This document shows, piece after piece, positions 53,106 through 62,158 of a DNA stretch of 64,000 nt. Where the stretch lies: positions 248,001-312,000 of the forward strand of contig CBDCYN010000009.1 of assembly GCA_965224205.1 (NCBI GenBank), read 5' to 3'. Made by a program: the position numbers and the translations under genes. This DNA comes from CBDCYN01 sp965224205 (GTDB taxonomy: Bacteria; Planctomycetota; Phycisphaerae; Phycisphaerales; Phycisphaeraceae). Each line of letters begins with the position of its first letter. The first letter of the stretch is position 1. Under the pieces are notes generated by a model. The model ran no database searches. It had not been told where the DNA came from and worked only from the letters and a program-made list of their open reading frames with translations.

Positions 53106-54092
53106 ATGCAGCTAAGATGGTCGATCGCCGGGATCACGTTTTTGGGCATCGTCGCCGCGTTTTGCGCTGCGGCGTTGGTCGCTTCGTTCCGCGCCAAGCC
53201 CCAGCCCGTGGTTCAAGCCCCCCCGCCAGCCAAGGTGAACGTGGTGGTCGCCGCTAAGCCATTATCCGCGATGACGGTCGTCAGCAAAGACGACGTGGCC
53301 CTGATCACGGCTGACAGGGACGATGCCCCAAATGAGGCCTTCTCCAACACCGTCCAGGTGATAGGCAAGGTGTTGTCAGCGCCGCTGGTCGCGGGCCAGC
53401 CACTGACCCAATCTTCGATCGTCGACCAAGACCCCGGGGTCCAGATGGCGGCGAACCTGCCCCCCGGGATGCGGGCGGTGAGCGTGGAGGTCGACGAGCA
53501 CTCGGGCGTGCGGGGGCACCTTTACCCCGGGTGTGTGGTGGACGTCCTAGCAGCTTTTCGCCTGCCCTCCAACGCCAGCGGCAGTAAATCGGGCCAAGCG
53601 GTCGCCAAGATCTTCCTCCAGAAAATCCGGGTATTAGCGGTGGGAGACAAGACGCTCTACTCCAAACACGACCCTCAAGAAATAACCGATATTGTCCAAC
53701 GCCGTGTACGCTCGAGCCGCAGACCGGTCGTCACCCTGATGGTCGACGCCAAACAAACCAAAGCGTTGCAGCTAGCAGCCGCGCACGGGAAAATCTCCCT
53801 GGCGATCCGCAACCCCGAAGACCAGATCCACACCGAAGACCAGGCCACCGTGCTCCGCGACGGGCAGATCAAAGCCCTCGACGAGCTTGAAGATGAGCTC
53901 AGGCTCGCCGGGGATATCCCTACCCCCCAGCCGCAGCCGGAACCGATCATCCCGGTGCCCTCGCTGTTTGAGCTAAGCGAAGATCTCGACCCTCCCCCCC
54001 CACCTCCGATGTGGGAAATGCGGATCATCCGCGGGGCTTCGAGCGAAGAAATCAAATCGTTCCCTGTGCCGGAAGAAGGCCAAACCCCTTAA
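53106..54092 (+). CDS. cpaB: Tad pilus assembly protein CpaB/RcpC
   Basis: Periplasmic protein thought to work with the secretin, possibly binding peptidoglycan. 328 residues: one N-terminal helix (WSIAGITFLGIVAAFCAAALV), then a SAF domain (VVVAAKPLSAMTVVSKDDVA) and the RcpC/CpaB domain (MRAVSVEVDEHSGVRGHLYPGCVVDV is split across its core). The C-terminal ~50 residues are Pro-rich (PPPPPP) and acidic; the Pro stretch contains a run of eight C. No frameshift. Confidence 0.92.
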   Translation: MQLRWSIAGITFLGIVAAFCAAALVASFRAKPQPVVQAPPPAKVNVVVAAKPLSAMTVVSKDDVALITADRDDAPNEAFSNTVQVIGKVLSAPLVAGQPLTQSSIVDQDPGVQMAANLPPGMRAVSVEVDEHSGVRGHLYPGCVVDVLAAFRLPSNASGSKSGQAVAKIFLQKIRVLAVGDKTLYSKHDPQEITDIVQRRVRSSRRPVVTLMVDAKQTKALQLAAAHGKISLAIRNPEDQIHTEDQATVLRDGQIKALDELEDELRLAGDIPTPQPQPEPIIPVPSLFELSEDLDPPPPPPMWEMRIIRGASSEEIKSFPVPEEGQTP

Positions 54093-54175
54093 CCCGAAGA
54101 CCTGGAAACAGAACCTGTTCTCGAGCATCTCAGATCGGTCATGAAGCATCTCGAAGCATGTAAAAGGGCTGCACG

Positions 54176-55988
54176 ATGAGTAGACAACAGTTGTCCGTCT
54201 TTCGAACCCCACTGCTCATTACGAGCGCGGTGATTATCCTTAGCGGCCTTAGCTCCTTGGGAAGAATGGATACCGACGCGGCCGTCAATGATACCGGCCA
54301 GGTCACCGCCCGCCCGCCCGCCGCCAACGGGTCACCCCGGATGCAGCCCCCGTTGCGTGTCGACAGGGTCCCTTCTCCGAACGCCGTGCACGTCTACTCG
54401 GCGACCCCCCCCCCTGACCGCCAACGATCAGATCCAATCCACCGTCACAATCCCGTCTAGCCCGGCGGCCCAGTGGCAGACCGATAACACCACCGGCGAC
54501 GCTAACGCCCCGGCGTCCGTGACCACCGAGGCCTTCGCGGTGCCGCTTAGCCGTGAGCTGAGCGTCCCCGCTGGTCACTCGTCGCTGATCAAGACCCCGT
54601 GGTTCGTCAAGCAGGTCTCGGTCGCCGATCCCGATGTGGCCGATGTCCAGGTCGTCGCCCCCGATCAGGTCCTCGTGGTCGGCAGGACCGTGGGCTCGAC
54701 CGACCTGGCGTTGTGGAACGAGGACGGGCAGGTGTGGCAGGCTCGGATCTACGTGGAGATCGATCTGGTTAAGATGACCCGTGAGATCAACCGCTTCTTG
54801 CCCGGGGCCAGGATCAAACTCACCCAGTCGCAAGACGTGATCGTCGCTACCGGGTCCATGCAGCGGGCCGAGCAGATCGACGCCCTGCACCGGTTCCTGG
54901 ATGCCACAGAGATCAAGTACGTCGACATGACCAGCATCTCCGGGGTCCAGCAGGTGATGATCAAAGTCCGTGTCGCCGAGGCCAGCCGCCAGGCGCTGCG
55001 GTCCCTGGGGATCAACGCGTTCCAGACCGGCGACCACTTCTTCGGGGGCTCAACGGTCGGGGGCAACCCGAACCGGATCAACATCGGCCCCCCTGAGAAC
55101 GTCCTGGCGGGGACCAACGTCCCGTTCATCTTCAACACCGAAACGTCGATCGGCTCAGCGGTGACGCTGTTCGCGGGGTTCCCCAACGCGGATCTTCAGA
55201 TCTTCGTGGAGGCCTTGCAAGACAACCAATACCTGCGTGTGCTTTCGGAGCCGACGCTGGTTGCCATCAGCGGGGAAGAAGCCAGTTTCCTGGCCGGCGG
55301 TGAGTTCCCGATCCCCGTCGCCCAGGGCACGACCACCGGCGGGGGTACGAGCATCACGATCGAGTACAAAGAATTCGGGGTGCGGCTGCGGTTCCGCCCG
55401 CTGGTCTTGGGGGACGGCCATATCCGGCTGCATGTGGCACCAGAAGTCAGCGACCTCAGCGACGTCGGGGCGGTCATGATCCAGGGGTTCGAGATCCCGT
55501 CGATCCTCACCCGCCGCGCCGAAACGACCCTGGAGATGAAGAACGGTCAGACCTTCGCGATGGCGGGCCTGATCGATCGCAGCGTGATCGCGCGGATCCA
55601 GAAGGTCCCGGGCTTCGGGGACCTACCGATCCTCGGGCCGCTATTTCGGTCGGTACGCTACGAGCGCGGCGACACCGAGCTGGTGGTGATCGCGACGGTC
55701 TCGCTGGTCGAGCCGATGTCGGTCGATGCCGATGACCTGCTGGTTCCCGGCGACGCCCATCGTGAACCCAGCGATTGGGAGCTGTTTGCGATGGGCCAGA
55801 TTGAAGGCGCCACCCCCAAACCACCGGACGCGGCGGCGAACTGGCTGACCCGCCGCGGGCTGCACCGTCTCAAGGGCCCTGGGGCCTGGACGGACTACGA
55901 GCAACCGACGGTGATCGTCCCGCCATCGCGGCGCGGGCCGTTGCCGCCGATCGACGGCCGGCCCGGGATCGATTCGCCACAGGAGTAA
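54176..55988 (+). CDS. cpaC: Tad pilus secretin CpaC/RcpA, interrupted by a poly-C frameshift
   Basis: Outer-membrane channel for the pilus. The signal peptide and first ~80 residues (MSRQQLSVFRTPLLITSAVI) are read from ATG 54176, with AAAGGG upstream, and run to a stop at 54460. All later parts are in another frame from about 54405: the pilus/BON-like region SSLIKTPWFVKQVSVADPDV, VGRTVGSTDLALW, and the secretin domain with VLSEPTLVAISGEEASFLAGGEFPIPV. The two frames meet in ten C (54405-54414); nine C would join them into one protein of about 603 residues. As sequenced, a start at 54288 gives a secretin without signal peptide. See the finding on phase variation. Confidence 0.85.
54405..54414 (+). 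repeat. Run of ten C in cpaC
   Basis: The longest homopolymer I found in the window, located where the cpaC reading frame breaks. Loss of one C restores the frame. Confidence 0.9.
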
Positions 55989-55997
55989 AAGGCTTTC

Positions 55998-57161
55998 ATG
56001 GATACCGTGCGGGGAACATGGCTGGTGACACAGGAAAACGAAACGGTCCGGGCCGTCACCGGAGCGGTCGGTAAGGACGACCGTCTCACCCCCGTGCGCC
56101 GCTGCAGAAGTTTGGATGAGCTGATGAACCGCTTTGAGCAAGAACCGTCTCCCGTGGTGCTGGTCGATATCGACCCCGATCGGTCGCAGATACTCGCGGG
56201 TCTAAGGCCGATTATCGATGGATTGGGGCACACCCGGTTCGTGGTGCTCTCCCACGACCAGGACGCCGACAGCGTCATGGAAGCGATGCACGTGGGTGCC
56301 CGCCACTATTGCGTCAAGAGCACGCTGACCTCGGAACTCACCCCGGTCCTCCACCGGCTGATCCTCAACGGGTCCTCGTCCCCGCGCCGCCGCGGGGCGG
56401 TGGTGACCATCCTATCGGCCGGGGGTGGCTGCGGGGCCACGACCCTGGCGGTCAACCTCGCGGGTGAGGTCCAGGCGATCGTGCGTAAACCCACGCTCCT
56501 GGTCGACCTCGACACCCGTTACGGAGCGATCGCCGGCTACTTCGGGACCAACGGGCAATACGGGATCGCCGACGTGCTGGCGCGGCGTGGGGAGATCGAC
56601 GACGACGTGATCCGCACCGCCGCGGTGACCCACTCGGACCGCGTCGACGTGCTGCTGAGCCCGGCGAGCATCGACTTCTCACACCCGGCTTCGCTGAAGC
56701 AGGAGCGGCTGGCCGACGCCATCGAGGCGTGCAGCGCCGGGTACGACTGCACGGTAATCGACGCCCCCACGGTGTCGATGCAGGTTGCCGCGAGCCTGGC
56801 CAAAGCCAGCAGCCTGACATTAATTGTCTTCCAATTAACCGTCAAAGATGTACGGAACGCCAGAGCGGTCCTAGAATCCCTTACCGGTGCCGGCATTTCT
56901 CAGCACCAATTGATGCTTGTGGTCAACCGGTATCGCCGATGGGGAGAAGCCATTTCGATTCAGGAAGCCCAGAGAGCACTTCATGGAGTTGAGCCTCAAA
57001 GAATACGCAACGACTTCCGCAGCGCCGCGAGAGGGATTAATTTCGGGCAGTTCCTCGATGAGGTGGCCCCCCGTTCCCCGCTACGCCGTGACGTGCGGGA
57101 TTTGGCTGTTGACATTGTTCGTTCCCATGTCCAAAACGAACAGAAGAGTCTCATGCGATGA
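55998..57161 (+). CDS. cpaE: Tad pilus localisation ATPase CpaE/TadZ
   Basis: Places the Tad machine at its site in the cell. 387 residues: an N-terminal atypical receiver-like domain (VVLVDIDPDRSQILAGLRPI, AMHVGARHYCVKS) and a MinD/ParA ATPase domain. Its P-loop reads GGGCGATT (142-149), with Ala in place of the P-loop Lys; CpaE proteins commonly deviate here. LLVDLDTRYGAIAGYFG and CTVIDAPTVSMQV are the next conserved blocks. Overlaps cpaF by four bases. Confidence 0.92.
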   Translation: MDTVRGTWLVTQENETVRAVTGAVGKDDRLTPVRRCRSLDELMNRFEQEPSPVVLVDIDPDRSQILAGLRPIIDGLGHTRFVVLSHDQDADSVMEAMHVGARHYCVKSTLTSELTPVLHRLILNGSSSPRRRGAVVTILSAGGGCGATTLAVNLAGEVQAIVRKPTLLVDLDTRYGAIAGYFGTNGQYGIADVLARRGEIDDDVIRTAAVTHSDRVDVLLSPASIDFSHPASLKQERLADAIEACSAGYDCTVIDAPTVSMQVAASLAKASSLTLIVFQLTVKDVRNARAVLESLTGAGISQHQLMLVVNRYRRWGEAISIQEAQRALHGVEPQRIRNDFRSAARGINFGQFLDEVAPRSPLRRDVRDLAVDIVRSHVQNEQKSLMR

Positions 57162-58501
57162 TAGGTATGACACGCGCCGTAAACACATCAGGAAGCAACG
57201 GAGAGCTGACCCCGGTCCTGCGTGAGCAGATCAAGGTGAACGTTCACCGCAAGCTCATCGAGACCGTGGACCTGCTCGAGGCCCAGCACATGCCCGCCGA
57301 CCAGCTGCGGACCGAATGCTCCAGGCAGGTCGACAAGCTGCTACGGGACCAGAAATACCCGTTGTCGGCGACGGAAAACAAGCGGCTGATCAGCGAGATC
57401 CTCGACGAGATCTTCGGCCTCGGCCCGCTCGAGGACCTGCTGCGCGACCTGGCGATCGGGGATATCCTCGTCAACAGCTCCAAGTGGGTCTACGTCGAGC
57501 GCCACGGGAAGCTGGAGCTCACCGACGTGACCTTCCGCGACGACCAGCACCTGCTGAAGGTGATCCAGCGGATCGCGGCACGGGTCGGTCGGCGGATCGA
57601 CGAATCGAGCCCGATGCTCGACGCGAGGCTCAGCGACGGGTCGCGGATCAACGCGATCATCCCGCCGCTGGCGATCGACGGGCCGATGATGAGCATCCGC
57701 CGGTTCGGAGCCGAGCCGATCACCGCCAAGAAACTGGTCGAGCTGGGGTCGGTCACGGTCGAGATGCTTGCGTTCCTCGAGGCCTGCGTGCAGTCACGGG
57801 TCAACATCCTCGTCTCGGGCGGGACGGGCTCGGGCAAGACAACGCTGCTGAACGTGCTTTCAAAGTGGATCCCCGAGGACGAACGGTCCGTGACGATCGA
57901 GGACGCAGCGGAGCTTCAGCTCCAGCAGAAGCACGTGGTCCGCCTAGAGACGCGCTCCCCGAATATCGAAGGCAAGGGCGAGGTGACCCAGCGCGACCTG
58001 CTGCGCAACGCGCTGCGGATGCGGCCCGACCGGATCATCATCGGCGAGGTCCGCGGCGCCGAGGCCCTGGACATGCTCCAGGCGATGAACACCGGCCACG
58101 AGGGCTCGATGACCACGGTCCACGCCAACAGCCCGCGCGACGCCCTGGGGCGGATCGAGAACATGGTGAGCATGGCCGGGCTGAACTTCCCCCTGCACGT
58201 GATCCGCCAGAACATGGCGTCGTCGCTGAACCTGCTGATCCACGTGGGCCGGCTAACCGGCGGGCGCAGGCGGGTACTGAACATCGCCGAGATCGCGGGG
58301 ATGGAATCGGCGACGGTGTTGATCCAGGACCTGTTCCGCTTCAGGCAGATGGGGGTGGGTCAGGACGGCCACGCACAAGGGTATTACGAAGCGTGCGGGG
58401 TCTACCCGCGTGTGCTGGGCCGGATCAAGGCCGAGGGGGTGATCATCCCAGAGGATTTATTCCGGCGGCGGAAGCTCAACACCGGGATGGATTTCTCGTA
58501 G
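57158..58501 (+). CDS. cpaF: Tad pilus motor ATPase CpaF/TadA
   Basis: Secretion ATPase that drives pilus extension and probably retraction. 447 residues with the CpaF N-terminal helical domain (PLSATENKRLISEILDEIFG), Walker A GGTGSGKT (221-228), Asp box VTIEDAAELQL, Walker B RPDRIIIGEVRGAEALDML and His box GHEGSMTTVHANS. The start ATG overlaps the cpaE stop; MTRAV three codons on is an alternative. Length and motifs are fully conserved. Confidence 0.95.
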   Translation: MIGMTRAVNTSGSNGELTPVLREQIKVNVHRKLIETVDLLEAQHMPADQLRTECSRQVDKLLRDQKYPLSATENKRLISEILDEIFGLGPLEDLLRDLAIGDILVNSSKWVYVERHGKLELTDVTFRDDQHLLKVIQRIAARVGRRIDESSPMLDARLSDGSRINAIIPPLAIDGPMMSIRRFGAEPITAKKLVELGSVTVEMLAFLEACVQSRVNILVSGGTGSGKTTLLNVLSKWIPEDERSVTIEDAAELQLQQKHVVRLETRSPNIEGKGEVTQRDLLRNALRMRPDRIIIGEVRGAEALDMLQAMNTGHEGSMTTVHANSPRDALGRIENMVSMAGLNFPLHVIRQNMASSLNLLIHVGRLTGGRRRVLNIAEIAGMESATVLIQDLFRFRQMGVGQDGHAQGYYEACGVYPRVLGRIKAEGVIIPEDLFRRRKLNTGMDFS

Positions 58502-58510
58502 GAGCCATTG

Positions 58511-59494
58511 GTGCGGTACGGGTTTGCGGACAATACGGTGCTCGTGAGCGTCCTGTCGGCGTTTGGGCTGGTGTTGTCGCTTTGGGTCTTGTTGATGCTG
58601 GCCTGGTCGCTGCGCCGGGCGATGCGGATCCAACGGGTCGAGCGGCGTCTGGGGCTGACTGACGATGAGGGGCGGTCGCGCATCGTGCGTCTGTGGCACG
58701 AGGGCCAGGAAACGACCACCACCGTCCCTGATACCCGGTCGTCGTACGGGCTGTGGCAGAGGGTCGAGAATCATTTTTCTAGCGCCGGCTGGCAGGTCGC
58801 CGCGTCTTCGATCCTGATGGGCCTGCTGGGCGTGGTGCTGATGGTCATGGTGCTTACCTGGCTGTTGCTGGGCTCGTTGACCCCGGCACTGATCGCAGGG
58901 GGGACGACGGCAGCGATGTTTTACGTGTACAACCGGATCCGCGCCGAAAGACGGGTGGCGGCGTTCGAGAGGCAGTTCGCCGACGCGTTAGGGATGGTCG
59001 CCCGGTCGTTGCGGGCCGGGCAGCCGCTGCTGGCGGGCCTTCAGCTCGCGTCCCAGCAGCTGCCCCACCCGGTGCGGGACGTGTTTGCGGAGATCTGTCA
59101 GAACCACGCGTTCGGGGAAACACTGGAAGAATCGATCCGGCGGGTGGGGGCCAAGTACAACAGCCAAGACCTGAGGCTGTTCACCACCGCGGTGATTATC
59201 CAGCTCCAAACCGGGGGCAACCTCGCGGACCTGATGGACCGGTTGGCCGCGGTGATCCGCGATCGGATGAAGCTGGGCCGGCGGGTGCGGGTGCTGACCG
59301 CTCAGACCAAGCTTAGCTCGCGGATCCTGATCGCCTTGCCCTTTATTGTTTTTTTGGTCGTGAACCTCCTCAACCCGCAGTATATGAAGCCGCTGTTCGC
59401 CACGTCTACGGGGCATCTGCTGCTGCTGGGAGGGGGATTGAGCCTCCTGATCGGGGTGATGGTGATGAGGTGGCTTACGGCGCTGCGGTATTGA
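58511..59494 (+). CDS. tadB: Tad pilus inner-membrane platform protein TadB
   Basis: T2SSF-domain protein forming the platform with TadC. 327 residues: N-terminal helices at about 10-30 and 98-130, the T2SSF domain FERQFADALGMVARSLRAGQ ... LFTTAVIIQLQTGGNLADLMD, and C-terminal helices (ILIALPFIVFLVVNLLNP, LLLLGGGLSLLIGVMVM). GTG at 58511 has GGAG six bases upstream and is nine bases after cpaF. Confidence 0.93.
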   Translation: MRYGFADNTVLVSVLSAFGLVLSLWVLLMLAWSLRRAMRIQRVERRLGLTDDEGRSRIVRLWHEGQETTTTVPDTRSSYGLWQRVENHFSSAGWQVAASSILMGLLGVVLMVMVLTWLLLGSLTPALIAGGTTAAMFYVYNRIRAERRVAAFERQFADALGMVARSLRAGQPLLAGLQLASQQLPHPVRDVFAEICQNHAFGETLEESIRRVGAKYNSQDLRLFTTAVIIQLQTGGNLADLMDRLAAVIRDRMKLGRRVRVLTAQTKLSSRILIALPFIVFLVVNLLNPQYMKPLFATSTGHLLLLGGGLSLLIGVMVMRWLTALRY

Positions 59495-59529
59495 CACGGC
59501 GGCCACGTGGTCGTTGACGAGACGTTCAA

Positions 59530-60435
59530 ATGTACGAGTGGCTGATCCCTATACTGATCTTTGTTTGTGTGACCGCGATCGGTGCCGCGATCGTGATCGG
59601 GCGCGAAGCACAGCGGAAACGGTTGCAGGACCGGCTATTCGAGCACGGCACGGATCTTCCCGAACCGCTGGAGCACAACCCAAAGTCGCGGTTCACCGCG
59701 ATGCTGCATCGCACCGGGCAACGGGTGTCTAGCAAGGGCCCGTCGGCGCATCTGCGGGCGGCGATGGCCAAAGCGGGCTACCACGGGTTCCTGGCCGCGG
59801 AGGTGTACCTGGGCTGCAAGACGTTTCTGTTCTTAGGGGGGATGCTGGTCCTGGCTGTATTCATTTACCCGCTGAGGATGGATCTGCCGCTGCGTATGCT
59901 GTATGTGCTAGCCGGGGCGGCGGCGTTGTCGTTCTTGCCCAACCTGATCGTCGCGATCCATCGCCGTCGCCGACGCGATGAGGTCCAGCAGTCTCTGCCC
60001 GAAGCGATTGATCTGTTGGAGATCTGTGTCAGCGCCGGGATGGGGATGGACATGGCCTGGAACTCGGTCACGGACGAGATCCGGCGGGTTAGCAGCGTCC
60101 TGGCTGATGAGATGGCCCTGGCGAACCTCGAGATCCACCTGGGCACGTACCGGGCCGACGCGGTCCAGAACATGGCCGACCGCACCGATGCCGACGAGCT
60201 GGCATCTCTGGCGGGCGTGCTGGCCCAGGCCGAGCAGTTCGGCACCAGTATCAGTGACGCGCTGAAAAGTTTCGCGACCTCGATGCGCGAGCTGCGGTCG
60301 CAGCGAGCGGAAGAATCGGCTGAAAAAATGGCGGTTAAGCTGCTGCTGCCGATGATTGTGTTTATCTTCCCCGCGGTGATTGTGGTCACGGTCGGGCCGG
60401 CATCGATCAAGCTCGCCGAGTTGCTTGGCGGGTAG
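59530..60435 (+). CDS. tadC: Tad pilus inner-membrane platform protein TadC
   Basis: Paralogue of TadB. 301 residues with an N-terminal helix (LIPILIFVCVTAIGAAIVIG), two helices in the middle (KTFLFLGGMLVLAVFIYPL, MLYVLAGAAALSFLPNLIVA), the T2SSF domain (QQSLPEAIDLLEICVSAGMG ... LAQAEQFGTSISDALKSFA) and a final helix (LLLPMIVFIFPAVIVVTVGP). It follows tadB after 35 bases. Confidence 0.93.
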   Translation: MYEWLIPILIFVCVTAIGAAIVIGREAQRKRLQDRLFEHGTDLPEPLEHNPKSRFTAMLHRTGQRVSSKGPSAHLRAAMAKAGYHGFLAAEVYLGCKTFLFLGGMLVLAVFIYPLRMDLPLRMLYVLAGAAALSFLPNLIVAIHRRRRRDEVQQSLPEAIDLLEICVSAGMGMDMAWNSVTDEIRRVSSVLADEMALANLEIHLGTYRADAVQNMADRTDADELASLAGVLAQAEQFGTSISDALKSFATSMRELRSQRAEESAEKMAVKLLLPMIVFIFPAVIVVTVGPASIKLAELLGG

Positions 60436-60486
60436 TCTGGGCTTGGTCCCGAAAGATGGAAGGATAGTTCAATGGAGCTCCATGTG

Positions 60487-60972
60487 ATGAAAAAATTAAA
60501 GACGACATGGGCGTGGGCGGCCACCGGTGCCCTATTCGTGGCGATGGGCTGCGAAACCCCCGAATCGAACTTGATGATCGATGGTCCCGAAGCGTCGAGC
60601 ATGAACAAATGGATGGTCGAATCGTACCTGCGTCGCCAAGAAGAGAACGCGCTCACCCGCCAACACACCATCTACCCGTACCACTTCATCGAAGGCTCAG
60701 CCCAGTTCAATGACCTGGGCCACCGCGATATCGCCGTGTTAGCCGGGCATATCAAGAAGTACCCGGGGATGATGATCAACGTGCGCCACAGGGGCCAGAC
60801 CGGCCAGCTCATGGAGGCCCGAGTCGACGCGATCAAGGCAGCGATGACCGAAGCCGGCTTAACCGTGGACCTCGTTTCCGATGGCACCCCGGGTGGGGAG
60901 GGGATGGCGTCTCAGTACGTCTTGAGCGTGTGGTCAGAGGAAGACCCGGTTTGGCAAACTTTTAATAAGTAA
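60487..60972 (+). CDS. OmpA-like lipoprotein of the Tad locus
   Basis: 161 residues. Signal MKKLKTTWAWAATGALFVAMGC ends in a lipobox cysteine (given here only in part: LFVAMGC), so it is a lipoprotein. Residues about 55-155 resemble an OmpA-type fold (SAQFNDLGHRDIAVLAGHI, INVRHRG, ARVDAIKAAMTEAGL) that may bind peptidoglycan. Similar proteins accompany planctomycete Tad loci. An upstream ATG (60472) with AAGG eight bases before it is an alternative start. It lies 36-50 bases after tadC. Confidence 0.75.
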   Translation: MKKLKTTWAWAATGALFVAMGCETPESNLMIDGPEASSMNKWMVESYLRRQEENALTRQHTIYPYHFIEGSAQFNDLGHRDIAVLAGHIKKYPGMMINVRHRGQTGQLMEARVDAIKAAMTEAGLTVDLVSDGTPGGEGMASQYVLSVWSEEDPVWQTFNK

Positions 60973-60993
60973 TTTTTACGAAGGATTGACGAG

Positions 60994-61773
60994 ATGATAC
61001 GCAAATACGAGACCAAGCCATACGTCCGAGGGGTGAAGACGCCGACGGCTTCTTTATCGATGACTTTAAATGGCCTGCTGGTCACGGCTCTGCTGGGTCT
61101 GTCCCTGACCGGGTGCGAAACGGAATCCAGAACGGCGAAGTCGTACGCATGGGCGAACGATTCCCAGAACCAGTTCGAATCGGCCGCGGATCGCCCCCCT
61201 ACGCCGCAAACCCTGCGGCTGATGGCTCGGATTTTGGCTTATCAGGGTAAGGAAGATCAAGCCGAGATGGTTTTCAAACGATTGTTGGACGAGCACCGCA
61301 TGTTCCTGCCCGCGTATTGTGACCTGGCGGAGCTACAGATCCGCCGCGGCCGACTCGAAGAGGCGATGCATACTCTGGCCGCGGGGCTCGACATCGCCGA
61401 GGCTGACCCCGTGCTCCTGAACAACATGGGTTTGTGCATGCTGATGAGCGGCCATGCCGACGGGGCGCTGTCCTACTTTGTCCGCGCCGCCGAAGCCCGC
61501 CCGGAGAACGCGAGGTTCCGCGCCAACGCCGCTTTGGCCTTGGGGCTGATCGGTCGCTACGAGGAATCTCTCCAGGCGTACAGATCGGTCGCGGACGATA
61601 CCGGCGAGGCTCACTACAACTTAGCCGTGGTCTGTGAGGCTCGCGGAGACTACCGACAGGCCGCCACCCAATACGCCCGCGCCGCGGCTTTGAACAAGGA
61701 TCTGGACGTCAAGGACGATATCCTCCGGCTGCGTCAAAACCTCCGAAGCACCCCAGAACCCACGGATGGTTGA
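60994..61773 (+). CDS. tadD: TPR lipoprotein TadD
   Basis: 259 residues. Signal peptide ending in LLGLSLTGC, a lipobox, then TPR repeats from about residue 70 (LMARILAYQGKEDQAEMVFKRL is one unit; DPVLLNNMGLCMLMSGHADG, AHYNLAVVCEARGDYRQAAT others). TadD is the pilotin-like lipoprotein needed for secretin assembly in Tad systems. It is the last recognisable gene of the operon; no tadE, tadF or tadG pseudopilin follows. Confidence 0.88.
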   Translation: MIRKYETKPYVRGVKTPTASLSMTLNGLLVTALLGLSLTGCETESRTAKSYAWANDSQNQFESAADRPPTPQTLRLMARILAYQGKEDQAEMVFKRLLDEHRMFLPAYCDLAELQIRRGRLEEAMHTLAAGLDIAEADPVLLNNMGLCMLMSGHADGALSYFVRAAEARPENARFRANAALALGLIGRYEESLQAYRSVADDTGEAHYNLAVVCEARGDYRQAATQYARAAALNKDLDVKDDILRLRQNLRSTPEPTDG

Positions 61774-61908
61774 TCATCCAACCGGTGCAAACTTATCACC
61801 GCCAAGAGCATCACGATCCATCGACAGGCCATCCCAACCATAAAAGATCAGGGTAGCCCTGCAGAAGTAAGGATGCGTAAGATCAGGCCACCGGGACCCT
61901 TAGAGCGT

Positions 61909-62031
61909 TTCCCGAAATGGCGTATGACGTTCCCAGCGAGCCGCGACCGTGAGGGAGCGGTTTCTTGCGAATAACCAGACCACTTCATGACGAGCCTCAC
62001 AGATCGTACATGAAATCGGGATACGCTCCCG
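61909..62031 (-). repeat. Dispersed repeat family A, copy 3
   Basis: On the reverse strand it aligns with 1281-1388 along its whole length, with an extra ~12 bases (CTCGTCATGAAG) between outer and core blocks. It lies between tadD and the lipase-like gene, next to family B copy 2; the 385-base gap has no supported gene. Confidence 0.7.
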
Positions 62032-62040
62032 CTGCCGCGC

Positions 62041-62107
62041 TGCCAGCCCGCGGCTAAAGCCCTCGTGGACAACACATCTGTCCTGACCTGTGCAGGACCA
62101 CCAAGAG
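62041..62107 (+). repeat. Dispersed repeat family B, copy 2
   Basis: Matches 43681-43747 on the same strand (CCTCGT.GACAACA, GACCTGTGCAGGACCACCAAGAG). Family A copy 3, ten bases to the left, is on the opposite strand. Confidence 0.6.
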
Positions 62108-62158
62108 AAGAACAGAGATCTTTTACGGATATTCCCAGTCCTCTTGGTTACGACACAG

